A stretch of 64,000 bases of DNA from Modicisalibacter muralis (lineage in GTDB: Bacteria > Pseudomonadota > Gammaproteobacteria > Pseudomonadales > Halomonadaceae), in assembly GCF_900102945.1 (NCBI RefSeq), contig NZ_FNGI01000001.1:496001-560000 (forward strand). Direction: 5' to 3'. Numbering within the stretch: position 1 is the stretch's first letter; the number at the start of each line of letters is the position of its first letter. The notes beneath the pieces were generated by a model. That model saw only the letters and a list, made by a program, of their open reading frames with translations. It searched no databases and was not told the DNA's origin. Positions 17,164 to 26,165 of the stretch are shown in pieces. The position numbers were made by a program, and so were the translations under genes.

Positions 17164-19572
17164 ATGCAGCAGAACGCCGAACAAACCTTGAGCCTGCCTC
17201 TCCTGCCATTGCGGGATGTGGTCGTCTACCCCCAGATGGTCATTCCCCTGTTCGTCGGGCGCGAGAAATCCATTCAGGCACTGGAAGTCGCCATGGACGC
17301 CGACAAGCGTGTGTTGTTGGTCGCCCAGCGCGAAGCCGGCCAGGATGATCCCGATGCTGGCGATTTATTCTCGGTAGGCACCGTGGCCGAGATCATGCAG
17401 TTGCTCAAGCTACCCGATGGCACCGTGAAGGTGCTTATCGAGGGCACGTCGCGTGCCGATGTGCGCACAGTTGGCGCCACCGACTCGGGCTACAGCATGG
17501 CCGAGGTCATGCTGCGCGAGAGCCAGCCGCTTTCCGAACGCGAGCAGGAATCGCTGGTGCGGGTGCTGCTCAATCAGTTCGAGCAGTACGTCAAGCTGTC
17601 GAAGAAGGTGCCCAACGAGGTTCTCAATTCGCTACAGGGCATCGAGGACCCCAGCCGCCTGGTGGATACCATCTGCGCGCACTTGTCGCTGAAGATCGGC
17701 GACAAGCAGGAGTTGCTGGAGATGGACCGGGTGCGCGATCGCATCGAGCACCTGATGGCATTGATCGAATCCGAGATCGATCTGCTGCAGGTCGAAAAGC
17801 GCATCCGCTCGCGGGTCAAGGACCAGATGGAGAAATCCCAGCGCGAGTACTATCTCAATGAGCAGATGAAGGCCATCCAGAAGGAGATGGGCGAGCTCGA
17901 GAATGTGCCCAACGAGGCCGAGAAGTACGAGCAGGCGATCAAGGAATCGGGTATGCCCACCGAAGCTGCCGAGAAAGCCAATCAGGAGCTCGGCAAGCTC
18001 AAGATGATGGCGCCGACTTCCGCCGAAGCCACGGTGGTGCGCTCCTATCTCGATTGGTTGGTGGCGGTGCCCTGGAAGAAGCGCACGCGGGTCAAGCACG
18101 ACCTGGCGCACGCGGTAAGCGTGCTCGACGAGGACCATTATGGCCTCGAAGAGGTCAAGGAGCGTGTGCTCGAATACCTGGCGGTTCAGAAACGCGTCAA
18201 GAAACTCAAGGGGCCGGTGTTGTGCCTGGTGGGTCCGCCCGGGGTCGGCAAGACCTCGCTCGGCCAGTCGCTGGCGCGCGCCACCAATCGCAAGTACGTG
18301 CGTCTGGCGCTGGGCGGCGTGCGCGACGAATCGGAAATTCGCGGCCACCGTCGCACCTACATCGGTTCGTTGCCGGGCAAATTGATCCAACGCATGAGCC
18401 GGGCGGGTGTCAGAAACCCGCTGTTTCTGCTCGATGAAGTCGACAAGATCGGCATGGACCATCGTGGCGATCCCGCCTCGGCACTGCTCGAGGTGCTCGA
18501 TCCCGAGCAGAATGACAAGTTCAGCGATCACTATCTGGAACTGGATTACGACCTGTCCGATGTCATGTTCATCTGTACCGCCAACTCGATGAACATCCCC
18601 GGGCCGTTGCTCGATCGCATGGAAATCATTCGCCTGCCGGGTTACACCGAAGACGAGAAGCTGGCCATCGCCAATCGCTACCTGGTACCCAAGCAGCTCA
18701 AGGCCAACGGCCTCAAGGATGACGAGCTGAGCCTGACCGATGAAGCGGTGCTCGAGCTGATTCGCTACTACACTCGCGAAGCGGGCGTGCGTGAACTGGA
18801 ACGCCAGATCGCCAAGGTGTGCCGCAAGGTCCTGCGCACGCGCCTCGAGAACGAGAGCAAGGAAGGCGCACAGGCCGCAAACGAGTTGTCCGCCGATGAC
18901 ATCGAGATCTATGCCGGCGTGCGCCGCTACAGCTATGGCCTGGCCGACCAGGAGAACCAGGTGGGCCGTGTAACCGGTCTGGCCTGGACCTCGGTGGGCG
19001 GCGAGTTGCTCAATATCGAGTCGGTGGTCACGCCGGGCAAAGGGCGGGTCAACAAGACCGGCTCGCTGGGCGACGTGATGAAGGAATCGGTCGATGCGGC
19101 GCACACCGTGGTGCGTGCCCGCGCGGTGGCGATGGGCATAGACCCCGAGCGTTTCGAAAAGGAAGACCTGCACATACACGTGCCCGAGGGGGCCACGCCA
19201 AAGGATGGCCCCAGCGCGGGTATCGCCATGGTCACCGCCATGGTCTCGGCTTACACTGAGCGAGCGGTGCGCTGCGACGTGGCGATGACCGGCGAGGTCA
19301 ACCTGCGTGGCGAGGTCATGCCGATTGGTGGCCTAAAGGAGAAATTGCTGGCCGCCCGGCGCGGTGGTATAAAGACGGTGCTAATTCCAGAAGAGAATCG
19401 CCGTGACCTCAAGGAGGTTCCGGACAATATCAAGGACGCACTGGATATCCGGCCCATGCGCTGGATCGATGAGGTACTCGATGTGGCGCTGGCTGGTATG
19501 CCGGGGGCCAACGGTGACGATAATCGTCCCGATGACTCTGCTTCTTCGCGCACAATGATCAGTACACATTGA
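17164..19572 (+). CDS. lon: ATP-dependent protease Lon (LonA)
   Basis: An 802-residue cytoplasmic protease. The N-domain starts LPLLPLRDVVVYPQMVIPLF; Walker A is GPPGVGKTS, Walker B LFLLDEVDKI; the catalytic dyad is Ser684 in DGPSAGIAM and Lys727 in GGLKEKLLAARR. The ATG at 17164 follows GAGGAA; an upstream TTG in frame adds 44 residues with no family similarity. It degrades damaged proteins and regulators. A heat-shock promoter candidate precedes it. Confidence 0.97.
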   Translation: MQQNAEQTLSLPLLPLRDVVVYPQMVIPLFVGREKSIQALEVAMDADKRVLLVAQREAGQDDPDAGDLFSVGTVAEIMQLLKLPDGTVKVLIEGTSRADVRTVGATDSGYSMAEVMLRESQPLSEREQESLVRVLLNQFEQYVKLSKKVPNEVLNSLQGIEDPSRLVDTICAHLSLKIGDKQELLEMDRVRDRIEHLMALIESEIDLLQVEKRIRSRVKDQMEKSQREYYLNEQMKAIQKEMGELENVPNEAEKYEQAIKESGMPTEAAEKANQELGKLKMMAPTSAEATVVRSYLDWLVAVPWKKRTRVKHDLAHAVSVLDEDHYGLEEVKERVLEYLAVQKRVKKLKGPVLCLVGPPGVGKTSLGQSLARATNRKYVRLALGGVRDESEIRGHRRTYIGSLPGKLIQRMSRAGVRNPLFLLDEVDKIGMDHRGDPASALLEVLDPEQNDKFSDHYLELDYDLSDVMFICTANSMNIPGPLLDRMEIIRLPGYTEDEKLAIANRYLVPKQLKANGLKDDELSLTDEAVLELIRYYTREAGVRELERQIAKVCRKVLRTRLENESKEGAQAANELSADDIEIYAGVRRYSYGLADQENQVGRVTGLAWTSVGGELLNIESVVTPGKGRVNKTGSLGDVMKESVDAAHTVVRARAVAMGIDPERFEKEDLHIHVPEGATPKDGPSAGIAMVTAMVSAYTERAVRCDVAMTGEVNLRGEVMPIGGLKEKLLAARRGGIKTVLIPEENRRDLKEVPDNIKDALDIRPMRWIDEVLDVALAGMPGANGDDNRPDDSASSRTMISTH

Positions 19573-19588
19573 AACGATTTTGTGTTTT

Positions 19589-19612
19589 ATATCGGGGTTG
19601 AAACCCTGATAT
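19589..19612 (+). terminator. Hairpin after lon
   Basis: ATATCGGGGTT (19589-19599) pairs with AACCCTGATAT (19602-19612), one G-T wobble, forming an 11-bp stem just downstream of lon. There is no T-run after it on the plus strand, so termination strength is uncertain. Confidence 0.5.
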
Positions 19613-19637
19613 GACGGGGCTTGGCGCTGCTGATCGC

Positions 19638-19667
19638 TTGACAGAAGTTTCACTGCATTGCTATAAA
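19638..19667 (+). promoter_or_regulatory. Sigma70-type promoter of hupB
   Basis: TTGACA (19638-19643) is a perfect -35 box; TATAAA (19662-19667) is a five-of-six -10 box; the spacer is 18 bases. It lies 82 bases before the HU start codon. Confidence 0.7.
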
Positions 19668-19749
19668 TTGTGCTTTGCTGTGATCGCGTAAGCCATCAGA
19701 ATAGACACGCCGATTTCCAGTAATTTCCGAAACAGTCAAGGGGTGAAGT

Positions 19750-20022
19750 GTGAATAAATCCGAGCTGATCGAAGCCATCGCAGCATCTGCCGATATTCCC
19801 AAGGCAGCGGCAGGCCGCGCACTGGATGCGATGATTGAATCTGTTACCGATAGCCTGAAGAAAGGGGATTCCGTTGCCCTGGTGGGCTTTGGCACCTTTG
19901 CCGTCAAGGAGCGCGCAGCGCGTACCGGTCGCAACCCGCAGACCGGAAAGCCGATCAACATCAGCGCAGCGAAGGTACCTGGTTTCAAGGCCGGCAAGGC
20001 ACTCAAGGACTCGGTCAACTGA
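19750..20022 (+). CDS. hupB: DNA-binding protein HU
   Basis: A 90-residue nucleoid protein that bends DNA as a dimer. The HU/IHF signature [21 protein letters not shown] (split across about 46-66) is clear, with the arm proline in RNPQTGKPI. The start is a GTG preceded by AAGGGGTGAA. The position after lon is the classic one for the hupB copy. A strong promoter lies upstream and a strong terminator downstream, so it is a monocistronic gene. Confidence 0.96.
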   Translation: MNKSELIEAIAASADIPKAAAGRALDAMIESVTDSLKKGDSVALVGFGTFAVKERAARTGRNPQTGKPINISAAKVPGFKAGKALKDSVN

Positions 20023-20174
20023 GTTTCGAGGCGTCCCGAGCGTAAACGTGGGGGCTTGGGCAGTGACACCAAGACGCTGATGATCGACCCCAATGGCGTT
20101 GAGCATCTTCATCTTGCCGGTAGCTGCCATTCACGTCTTACCGTTCACGTCCTGACGTTCACGACTAAGTTGCC

Positions 20175-20209
20175 AGGCGCATCGCGTAAGCGATGCGCCT
20201 TTTTTCTTT
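20175..20209 (+). terminator. Rho-independent terminator after hupB
   Basis: AGGCGCATCGC (20175-20185), loop GTAA, GCGATGCGCCT (20190-20200), followed by TTTTTCTTT. An 11-bp perfect stem with a long T-run, about 150 bases after the HU stop. Confidence 0.92.
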
Positions 20210-20243
20210 ACGTTAATTTCGACAACCAGCATTCGAGGCCAGC

Positions 20244-22070
20244 ATGCTGCAAAGTATCCGGGATCGCTCCCAGAGTATGGTCGCCAAGGTCATCGTCGGC
20301 GCGGTCATTGTCACTCTCGCCCTGTTCGGTATCGAATCCGTGGTGGGGTTGTTTACCAGTGGCAGCGATAACATTGCCGAAGTCAACGGTGAGCCGATCA
20401 CCCGTCAGCAGGTGGAAATACAGGTGCAGCGCGCCATTCGCTCTGGCCAGGTGCCGCCGGAGCAGGAAGACGCGGCGCGCAGTCAGATTATCAATCAATT
20501 GGTGACCCAGCAGCTACTGGATCAGTACGCCGAGGAGGGCGGTCTGCATGCCTCCGAGGCTCAGCTCGATCGGCTGATCGTCAACCTCCCCGAGTTTCAG
20601 GATCAGAGCGGCGCCTTTTCGACCGACCTGTTTCGCAACCGTCTGGCGAGTGCCGGGTATACGCCACTATCGTTCCGCGCCCAGTTGAAGTCCGACATGG
20701 TCCGCCAGCAAGTGCAGCAGGGCCTGGCGGCCAGCAGCTTCATGCTCGATAGCGAACGCCAACGGTTACTCGAATTGCAGCGTCAAACCCGCTCGTTCCG
20801 TTACCACGTGTTGACTGGCGAGGACCTGCAGTCTCCGGTCGAGGTGACACAAGAGCAACTCCAGGCCTATTACGACGAACACCAGCAGCAATTCCAGCGT
20901 CCCGAACAGGTACGGCTGGAGTACGTAGTTCTCGACCAGGCCAAGATAGCCGAGCAAATCGACGTCGACGAGCAGGCGCTGCGCGACGCCTACGCTGAGC
21001 GCCAGAACAGCGCCGAACCGCGCGTTTCCCATATCATGGCGACCTTTGGCGACGAGCGCTCCCGCGCCGAGGCCGAGGCGCGCCTGCAGGAAGTGCGCGA
21101 TCGCCTGGCGGCCGGCGAGAGTTTCGCGGCGCTGGCGGCCGAGTACTCCGATGATGCCACGACCGCCGAGAGTGGCGGCGATCTGGGCATTATCACGCGT
21201 GGCTTCTTTGGCGAGGAATTCGAAGAAGCCGCGTTCTCCCTCGATCAGGGCGAGGTTTCCAACATTGTCGAGACCGATAATGGCTTGCACCTGCTCAAGG
21301 TGACCGAGATGAACGTGCCGCCTTTCGAGGAAATACGCGATGAACTGCGCGACGAGGCTGCATTGGCGCAGGCCGAGGACGAATTCAACGAGCGTGCCCA
21401 GCGCTTGATCGACGAAAGCTTTGCCGCCGATGACCTTGCCAGCGTCGCCGATAGCCTCGGGCTGACATTGCAGCAGAGTGATTGGACCTCACGCGGCGGC
21501 GCCAGCGGTGTACTGTCCGAGCCCGGCGTGATGGACGCCGCCTTTGCCCCCGATGTCCTCAAGGAAGGTTACAACAGTGAGGTGATCGAACTCGACGCTC
21601 AGCGCCGCCTGGTATTGCGCGTGGCCGAGCATCGCGAGGAAACCACGCTACCGCTGGATGAAGTGCGCCAGCAGGTGCGTGAGAGGGTCGTCAAGCAAGC
21701 GACCCAGGACGCACTGCGTCAGCGCGCGGCTCAACTGGCCGAAGCCTTGCGTAACGGCGAGACGTTGGAGCTCGAATGGCAACGGGCACAATCCGTATCC
21801 CGCCAGGAAAGCAACGACGTGCCCGAGCCGATCATGCGCGAGGCCTTCCGCTTGCCGAAGCCGGAGCAGGACGACGTCGTGTATGGTCGCGCAACGACCG
21901 AGCAGGGCGTGGCGCTCATCGCCTTGAATGAGGTCAGTGCCGGGAAAGCGTCCTCGGACGGCCAGACCGATGCCTTCGTCGTTCAACTGGCACAGCGCCT
22001 GCGCGCGCAGGCAGCCATTCAAGGACTGCTGGACGACCTGCGCGAAGAGGCCGAGATCGAACGGCTGTAA
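20244..22070 (+). CDS. ppiD: Periplasmic folding chaperone PpiD (parvulin-type)
   Basis: A 608-residue protein anchored in the inner membrane by one N-terminal helix (about 13-35: MVAKVIVGAVIVTLALFGI) and otherwise periplasmic. A SurA-N-like region (about 40-200) is followed by a single parvulin domain at about 260-355 (VSHIMATFG...SGGDLGIITRGFF...). The C-terminal chaperone part follows. It assists folding of secreted proteins near the Sec translocon. Length and position after hupB match PpiD of gammaproteobacteria. Confidence 0.93.
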   Translation: MLQSIRDRSQSMVAKVIVGAVIVTLALFGIESVVGLFTSGSDNIAEVNGEPITRQQVEIQVQRAIRSGQVPPEQEDAARSQIINQLVTQQLLDQYAEEGGLHASEAQLDRLIVNLPEFQDQSGAFSTDLFRNRLASAGYTPLSFRAQLKSDMVRQQVQQGLAASSFMLDSERQRLLELQRQTRSFRYHVLTGEDLQSPVEVTQEQLQAYYDEHQQQFQRPEQVRLEYVVLDQAKIAEQIDVDEQALRDAYAERQNSAEPRVSHIMATFGDERSRAEAEARLQEVRDRLAAGESFAALAAEYSDDATTAESGGDLGIITRGFFGEEFEEAAFSLDQGEVSNIVETDNGLHLLKVTEMNVPPFEEIRDELRDEAALAQAEDEFNERAQRLIDESFAADDLASVADSLGLTLQQSDWTSRGGASGVLSEPGVMDAAFAPDVLKEGYNSEVIELDAQRRLVLRVAEHREETTLPLDEVRQQVRERVVKQATQDALRQRAAQLAEALRNGETLELEWQRAQSVSRQESNDVPEPIMREAFRLPKPEQDDVVYGRATTEQGVALIALNEVSAGKASSDGQTDAFVVQLAQRLRAQAAIQGLLDDLREEAEIERL

Positions 22071-22090
22071 CAGCGACGCTTGGGTATTCT

Positions 22091-22124
22091 CGAGGGCGCG
22101 ACATTGCCGCGCCCTCGTGCTTTT
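22091..22124 (+). terminator. Rho-independent terminator after ppiD
   Basis: CGAGGGCGCG (22091-22100) pairs with CGCGCCCTCG (22108-22117), loop of seven bases, then TGCTTTT. Confidence 0.85.
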
Positions 22125-22217
22125 CAGGATATTCATAGGCGAGCCTGTTGTCTCTGGATGATCGGTACCGCTAGTTTGTAATCTCGATCACCGTTTCCAG
22201 GGAATGAGGAGCGAACC

Positions 22218-23216
22218 ATGCAATCGCGTTACTACACCATCACCGAATACCCAACCGGCCTGCCTCGCGAAGCTATCTTCGCGCTATGCGAAGAAGCGCT
22301 ACCGGACCTACGCGAAGGCGAGGTTCGCGTGCGTAATACCTGGCTCTCGGTCGATCCCTACATGCGCGGTCGAATGAGCGGCGTACGTACCTACATCGAT
22401 CCGTTCGAGCTCAATGCTCCACTGCAAGGGGCGGCGATTGGCGAGGTTGTGGAATCTCGCGATTCGCGTCTAAAGCCCGGCGACAAGGTCCGACATATGG
22501 CCGGCTGGCGCGACATCGCTCAGCTTCCCGCACAGGACGCGGAAACGCTTCCCGCGTTCAAGGTGCCTGAGCAGGCTTACCTTGGTGTGCTGGGTATGCC
22601 CGGCATGACCGCCTGGAGCGGCCTCAATCGAATCGCCGAGATGCAGCCAGGAGCGAATGTGCTGGTCAGCGCGGCCAGCGGCGCGGTGGGATCGCTGGCG
22701 GTACAGCTGGCCAAGACCAAGGGTGGCACGGTCGTGGGGATCGCCGGCAGCCAGGATAAACTCGATTGGCTCGAATCGCGTGGTATCGAAGCCGTCGGTT
22801 ATCGCGACAAGAGCGCCGACGAACTGACTCAGGATTTACAGCGCGCCTGCCCGGAGGGCTTCGACGTTTACTACGAGAACGTCGGGGGCGTGATTCTGGA
22901 GGCCGCACTCAATTGCTTGCGCACTTACGCGCGTATCGCGGTGTGCGGCATGATCGCCCGCTACAACGATCAGGGAGAAAGTGAAGGCCCGCGTAATATC
23001 GCCAATATCCTGATCAACCGGGTGCGCATGGAAGGCTTCATCGTCTTCGAGCATTGGGATCATTACGGCGAGTTTCTCGATGAGGTAGGGCCGCTGGTCG
23101 AACGTGGCGAAATCGATTATCAGGAAACCGTCGAGAACGGGCTCGAACGCATGCCAGCGGCTTTCCTGAGGCTGTTCGAGGGAAGTAATCGCGGCAAGAT
23201 GCTGGTTGAGCTGTAA
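22218..23216 (+). CDS. NADP-dependent MDR-family oxidoreductase (CurA/PTGR-like)
   Basis: A 332-residue zinc-independent medium-chain reductase. The N-terminal part contains WLSVDPYMRGRM, typical of leukotriene/curcumin-reductase relatives; the nucleotide-binding motif is VSAASGAVGSLAVQLAK (about 150-166), and YYENVGG marks the Rossmann fold's later strand. No zinc ligands are present. Such enzymes reduce alpha,beta-unsaturated ketones and aldehydes with NADPH. GAGGAGCG precedes the ATG. It stands alone between two unrelated genes. Confidence 0.88.
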   Translation: MQSRYYTITEYPTGLPREAIFALCEEALPDLREGEVRVRNTWLSVDPYMRGRMSGVRTYIDPFELNAPLQGAAIGEVVESRDSRLKPGDKVRHMAGWRDIAQLPAQDAETLPAFKVPEQAYLGVLGMPGMTAWSGLNRIAEMQPGANVLVSAASGAVGSLAVQLAKTKGGTVVGIAGSQDKLDWLESRGIEAVGYRDKSADELTQDLQRACPEGFDVYYENVGGVILEAALNCLRTYARIAVCGMIARYNDQGESEGPRNIANILINRVRMEGFIVFEHWDHYGEFLDEVGPLVERGEIDYQETVENGLERMPAAFLRLFEGSNRGKMLVEL

Positions 23217-23245
23217 GCTCGACCACGATAGCCATGGTCTGTTAT

Positions 23246-23260
23246 TGTTATAAAGTAACA
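23246..23260 (+). promoter_or_regulatory. Zur-box-like palindrome before the CobW-family gene
   Basis: TGTTATAAAGTAACA (23246-23260) matches 13 of 15 positions of the gammaproteobacterial Zur-box core TGTTATAATATAACA, and its outer arms TTGTTA/TAACAA are an exact inverted repeat. It ends 16 bases before the start codon, overlapping where a -10 or initiation site would be. Zur represses zinc-scarcity genes, among them COG0523 GTPases. Confidence 0.6.
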
Positions 23261-23276
23261 AATTTGGAAAAGCGCC

Positions 23277-24320
23277 ATGTCCCTATCGACGCCTTCCCGT
23301 CAGCCGCTGCAGTCGATTCCGGTGCATATCGTCAGTGGCTTTCTGGGCAGTGGCAAAAGCACGCTGATCCGTGCGCTATTGGAAAGTAAGCCGCCTCGAG
23401 AGCACTGGGCGATATTGGTCAATGAGTTCGGTCAGGTCGGGATCGACCAGACGATATTTGAATCCGATGCCGGCGTGACGGTCAAGGGGCTGCCGGGAGG
23501 TTGCCTGTGTTGCCAACTGGCCTTCGTGCTACAGGCGGGGCTGGTCAATCTGTTGCACCGAGTCAAGCCTGATCGACTGATCATCGAACCTTCCGGTCTG
23601 GGACATCCCGCCGGCCTGCTCGATGTGTTGCGTGGCGAGGCGTTTCGCGACGTGCTGGAAATTCGCGATGTCATTGTCCTGCTCGACCCACGGCGCCTGG
23701 ACGACGCTCGCGCTCGCGAGCATGAAACCTTTCGCGATCAGTTACAGCTCGCCGATGCTATCGCGTTGACCATGACCGACCTGGCCAGCGCGGCCCAGCG
23801 TCAGGCGGCGCGGCAATATGTCGAGAACCTGTGGCCGCCCAAGCGCTGGTTGGTTGAAGCGCCTCATGGCCGGCTGCCGGTCGATAGGTTACTTGAAGGC
23901 AGCATCAGCGAGCAGGGGCGAAATGCTCTTCCTCGCAGCAGCGAACACCAGCACCTCGCCGATACGCCTCAAGGCGTACTGCTCGATACCTTCGCCTTTC
24001 GTGAGCCACAGCCGGGAAAACCCCAGCGTGAGCAGGGCGCGGCACTGGGTTACGTCACCTTGAGTTGGCGCTGGCACGCGCTGGAGCGTTTCGACCTGGA
24101 TGCCTTGACCGCCGTGCTTGCCGACTTGCCGGGTGGGGTACGAGTCAAGGGCGTATGGCACACCGATAGCGGCTGGAAGCTGTATAACCGCGGCGAAAGC
24201 GGTGTAACGCTCAGCGAAAGTAGCTGGCGGCGCGACTCGCGACTGGAATTGATAGGCGAACGTTTGCCCGAGGCCGAGGCACTGGAGCATCGGCTCATGG
24301 GCTGTCGTATCGGTGCTTGA
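23277..24320 (+). CDS. COG0523 (CobW/YeiR/ZigA-like) G3E GTPase
   Basis: A 347-residue metallochaperone-type GTPase. Walker A GFLGSGKST is at 21-29, the metal-binding GGCLCC motif has C76, C78 and C79, and the base-recognition/switch part is IEPSGLGHP. A CobW C-terminal domain follows from about residue 225. A Zur-like operator immediately upstream suggests a zinc-scarcity role, as for ZigA/YeiR-type members, rather than cobalamin synthesis; no cobalamin genes are near. It converges on ykgJ of the queuosine-type operon. Confidence 0.88.
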   Translation: MSLSTPSRQPLQSIPVHIVSGFLGSGKSTLIRALLESKPPREHWAILVNEFGQVGIDQTIFESDAGVTVKGLPGGCLCCQLAFVLQAGLVNLLHRVKPDRLIIEPSGLGHPAGLLDVLRGEAFRDVLEIRDVIVLLDPRRLDDARAREHETFRDQLQLADAIALTMTDLASAAQRQAARQYVENLWPPKRWLVEAPHGRLPVDRLLEGSISEQGRNALPRSSEHQHLADTPQGVLLDTFAFREPQPGKPQREQGAALGYVTLSWRWHALERFDLDALTAVLADLPGGVRVKGVWHTDSGWKLYNRGESGVTLSESSWRRDSRLELIGERLPEAEALEHRLMGCRIGA

Positions 24321-24367
24321 TTATACCGTTATCTTGCTGCATCACGACATTAACTTGCAATCGCCGA

Positions 24368-24664
24368 TCAGGTCGCGGCTTCCCAGGCGGCGATACGCTG
24401 CAGGGCGCTATCGCGGTCGTCGCCGCACAGTTCGGGATCGTAATCGAAGCGATGGCAGACAGCGGGACGGCGAGGATCGCCGAACAGGCGGCACAGGTTG
24501 TCGTCATCGAGCTGCACGCAGCGCACACCGGCGGGTTTGCCCTCTGGCATGCCGGGAATCGTCGAGCTGATCGACGGTGCGATACAGCAGGCACCGCAAC
24601 CCGGGCGGCAGCCGATGGCCTCCTGAGTAGAAGCGGCACTCGTCGCGGGTACGGCCCGTTTCAC
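24368..24664 (-). CDS. YkgJ-family cysteine-cluster protein
   Basis: A 98-residue protein with eight cysteines: C19, C23, C26, C27 (GCRPGCGACC), C49, C58, C70 and C80. This is the YkgJ (zinc- or iron-chelating) domain, of unknown function. The start is a GTG at 24664 that overlaps the stop of the queD-like gene (GTGA), so the protein is translationally coupled to it; longer in-frame extensions lie over that gene. It is the last gene of the queC-queE-queD-like unit. Confidence 0.8.
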   Translation of the reverse strand: MKRAVPATSAASTQEAIGCRPGCGACCIAPSISSTIPGMPEGKPAGVRCVQLDDDNLCRLFGDPRRPAVCHRFDYDPELCGDDRDSALQRIAAWEAAT

Positions 24665-25506
24665 AAGCTGACCTCGGCGATTGCCCCCTTGCCGATACCC
24701 TCGAAAGCCTGCACGCGAGTGGGCAGGCCGCAGTCGCGGGCGATCTGTTCGGCCAGCCAGGCGGCGATGTGCTCCACGGTAGTGGACCTGGGCAGAATCT
24801 CGCAGCATTCGCGTGGCAGGCGTAGGCAGAATAGGCCCTGGGACGAACGATAACGGGTCGTCAGTTGGCCATGCATGTCGGCATCGCCGCCTTCGACGAT
24901 ATCCGCGACATCCACCAGATAACGGTCCGTCAAGCGTTGCGCCCATTGCATCTCGAGTTGTGGCGCGCGTTCTCCCTGGCACCAGATATACAGTCGTGAG
25001 CGGTGGCCGTGAGCAATCCGCTGACAATTCCCCGCGTGGTGCTTGAGGCCATGGCTATAGGTATAGGCGGCCTCGGCGATCGACTCATCGCGCAGGTTCA
25101 AGCGAATCTCATTGACCCGCGATGGCGGCCGCCGGGTCAGGGCCTTGCCATAGTGGCGTGCCAACCGCTCGGCGGTGACCTCGCCCCATGGCAGTAACGT
25201 GAAGGCCTGACGCGGGCCGCGAACCTCCATGGCATAGGGCAGGGTCGTGCGTATGCTCAGGCCTTCGCTGCATTCGTGGACCGTGACCCCCGGCGCCTTG
25301 GTGGGAACCAGCAAGGTGTGGTCGGCCTCGCTGTCGATGCGTGACTTGATCCAGGGCTTGACCTCGCCGAAATCGAACAGGATGCCGTCCTCGCCGAGTT
25401 CGCCATCGAGTTGGGCGTCGACTTGCCAACTGGCGCCGATCAAGCCACGGCTTGGGCACCATAACGACGCATCGAGCTGGGTCAGTCCATTGACGAATAG
25501 CGTCAT
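24661..25506 (-). CDS. Tandem 6-carboxytetrahydropterin synthase-like protein (QueD-like, two T-folds)
   Basis: At 281 residues this is more than twice a usual QueD (about 120). The C-terminal half carries the zinc and catalytic site: H152, C161 and the HGH pair H166/H168 (CQRIAHGH). The N-terminal half has a T-fold pattern (FDFGEVKPW at 45-52, DHTLL at 62-66) but no zinc histidines. It likely converts dihydroneopterin triphosphate to 6-carboxytetrahydropterin for 7-deazaguanine synthesis, with the two halves making one composite subunit. Start at 25506 overlaps the queE stop (TGATG). Confidence 0.78.
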   Translation of the reverse strand: MTLFVNGLTQLDASLWCPSRGLIGASWQVDAQLDGELGEDGILFDFGEVKPWIKSRIDSEADHTLLVPTKAPGVTVHECSEGLSIRTTLPYAMEVRGPRQAFTLLPWGEVTAERLARHYGKALTRRPPSRVNEIRLNLRDESIAEAAYTYSHGLKHHAGNCQRIAHGHRSRLYIWCQGERAPQLEMQWAQRLTDRYLVDVADIVEGGDADMHGQLTTRYRSSQGLFCLRLPRECCEILPRSTTVEHIAAWLAEQIARDCGLPTRVQAFEGIGKGAIAEVSL

Positions 25507-26165
25507 CAGTCGATCCCCGCGATCTTGTGAGTCTGTAACGAAAGTTGCCACTGTGGATGGGCCAGGCAATAGGCTACGGTATCCCCGATCGTCGTGCCGT
25601 TGCCACCCAGCGGTTGTCGGTCCATCGGCTGAAGGTAGAAATGCCTAAAGTCGAGAGCGGCGAAACGCTCCGGTCGATTGTCACTTTGCGGATAGACCAG
25701 CTTGAGTTCGTCACCCTGGGTAACGACCAGTTCGGTGAGTCCCTTGGGGCTCACGCAAAGCCAATCGATGCCGGATGGAACGGGTAGCGTACCGTTGGTT
25801 TCCAGCGCGATTTCGAAGCCACGCTCACGCATGGCTTCGATCAGCGCCGAGCCGAGTTGCAGCAGCGGTTCACCACCGGTGAAGACCACATAGGGTACAC
25901 CGCGCCGTTCGGCTTCGCTGCACGCATCAAAGGGCCATAGCCCGGCGAGGTGATCGGCCAGCGAGTCGGCGTTATCGAAGCGCCCACCGTTCTGGCCATC
26001 GCTACCGACGAAATCGGTATCGCAAAAGCGGCATGCACTGCTCGCGCGATCGCGCTCACGCCCGGACCAGAGATTGCAACCGCTAAAACGGCAGAACACG
26101 CTGGCCCGCCCGGCTCGAGCGCCTTCACCCTGTAGCGAATAGAATGCTTCTTTTACGCTATACAT
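25506..26165 (-). CDS. queE: 7-carboxy-7-deazaguanine synthase (radical SAM)
   Basis: A 219-residue radical-SAM enzyme that turns 6-carboxytetrahydropterin into 7-carboxy-7-deazaguanine. The cluster cysteines follow the QueE pattern C-x14-C-x2-C: C30, C45 and C48. SAM-binding GGEP is in [11 protein letters not shown]. The N-terminus [14 protein letters not shown] is standard. The ATG at 26165 lies inside the queC 3' end (8-base overlap), and the stop overlaps the next gene, so translation of the operon is coupled. Confidence 0.95.
   Translation of the reverse strand: MYSVKEAFYSLQGEGARAGRASVFCRFSGCNLWSGRERDRASSACRFCDTDFVGSDGQNGGRFDNADSLADHLAGLWPFDACSEAERRGVPYVVFTGGEPLLQLGSALIEAMRERGFEIALETNGTLPVPSGIDWLCVSPKGLTELVVTQGDELKLVYPQSDNRPERFAALDFRHFYLQPMDRQPLGGNGTTIGDTVAYCLAHPQWQLSLQTHKIAGID

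Noticed and set aside
17632-19179. 515-codon open frame antisense to lon
   Set aside because: It mirrors lon codon by codon in GC-rich DNA, has no ribosome-binding site or family motifs, and lon is beyond doubt.
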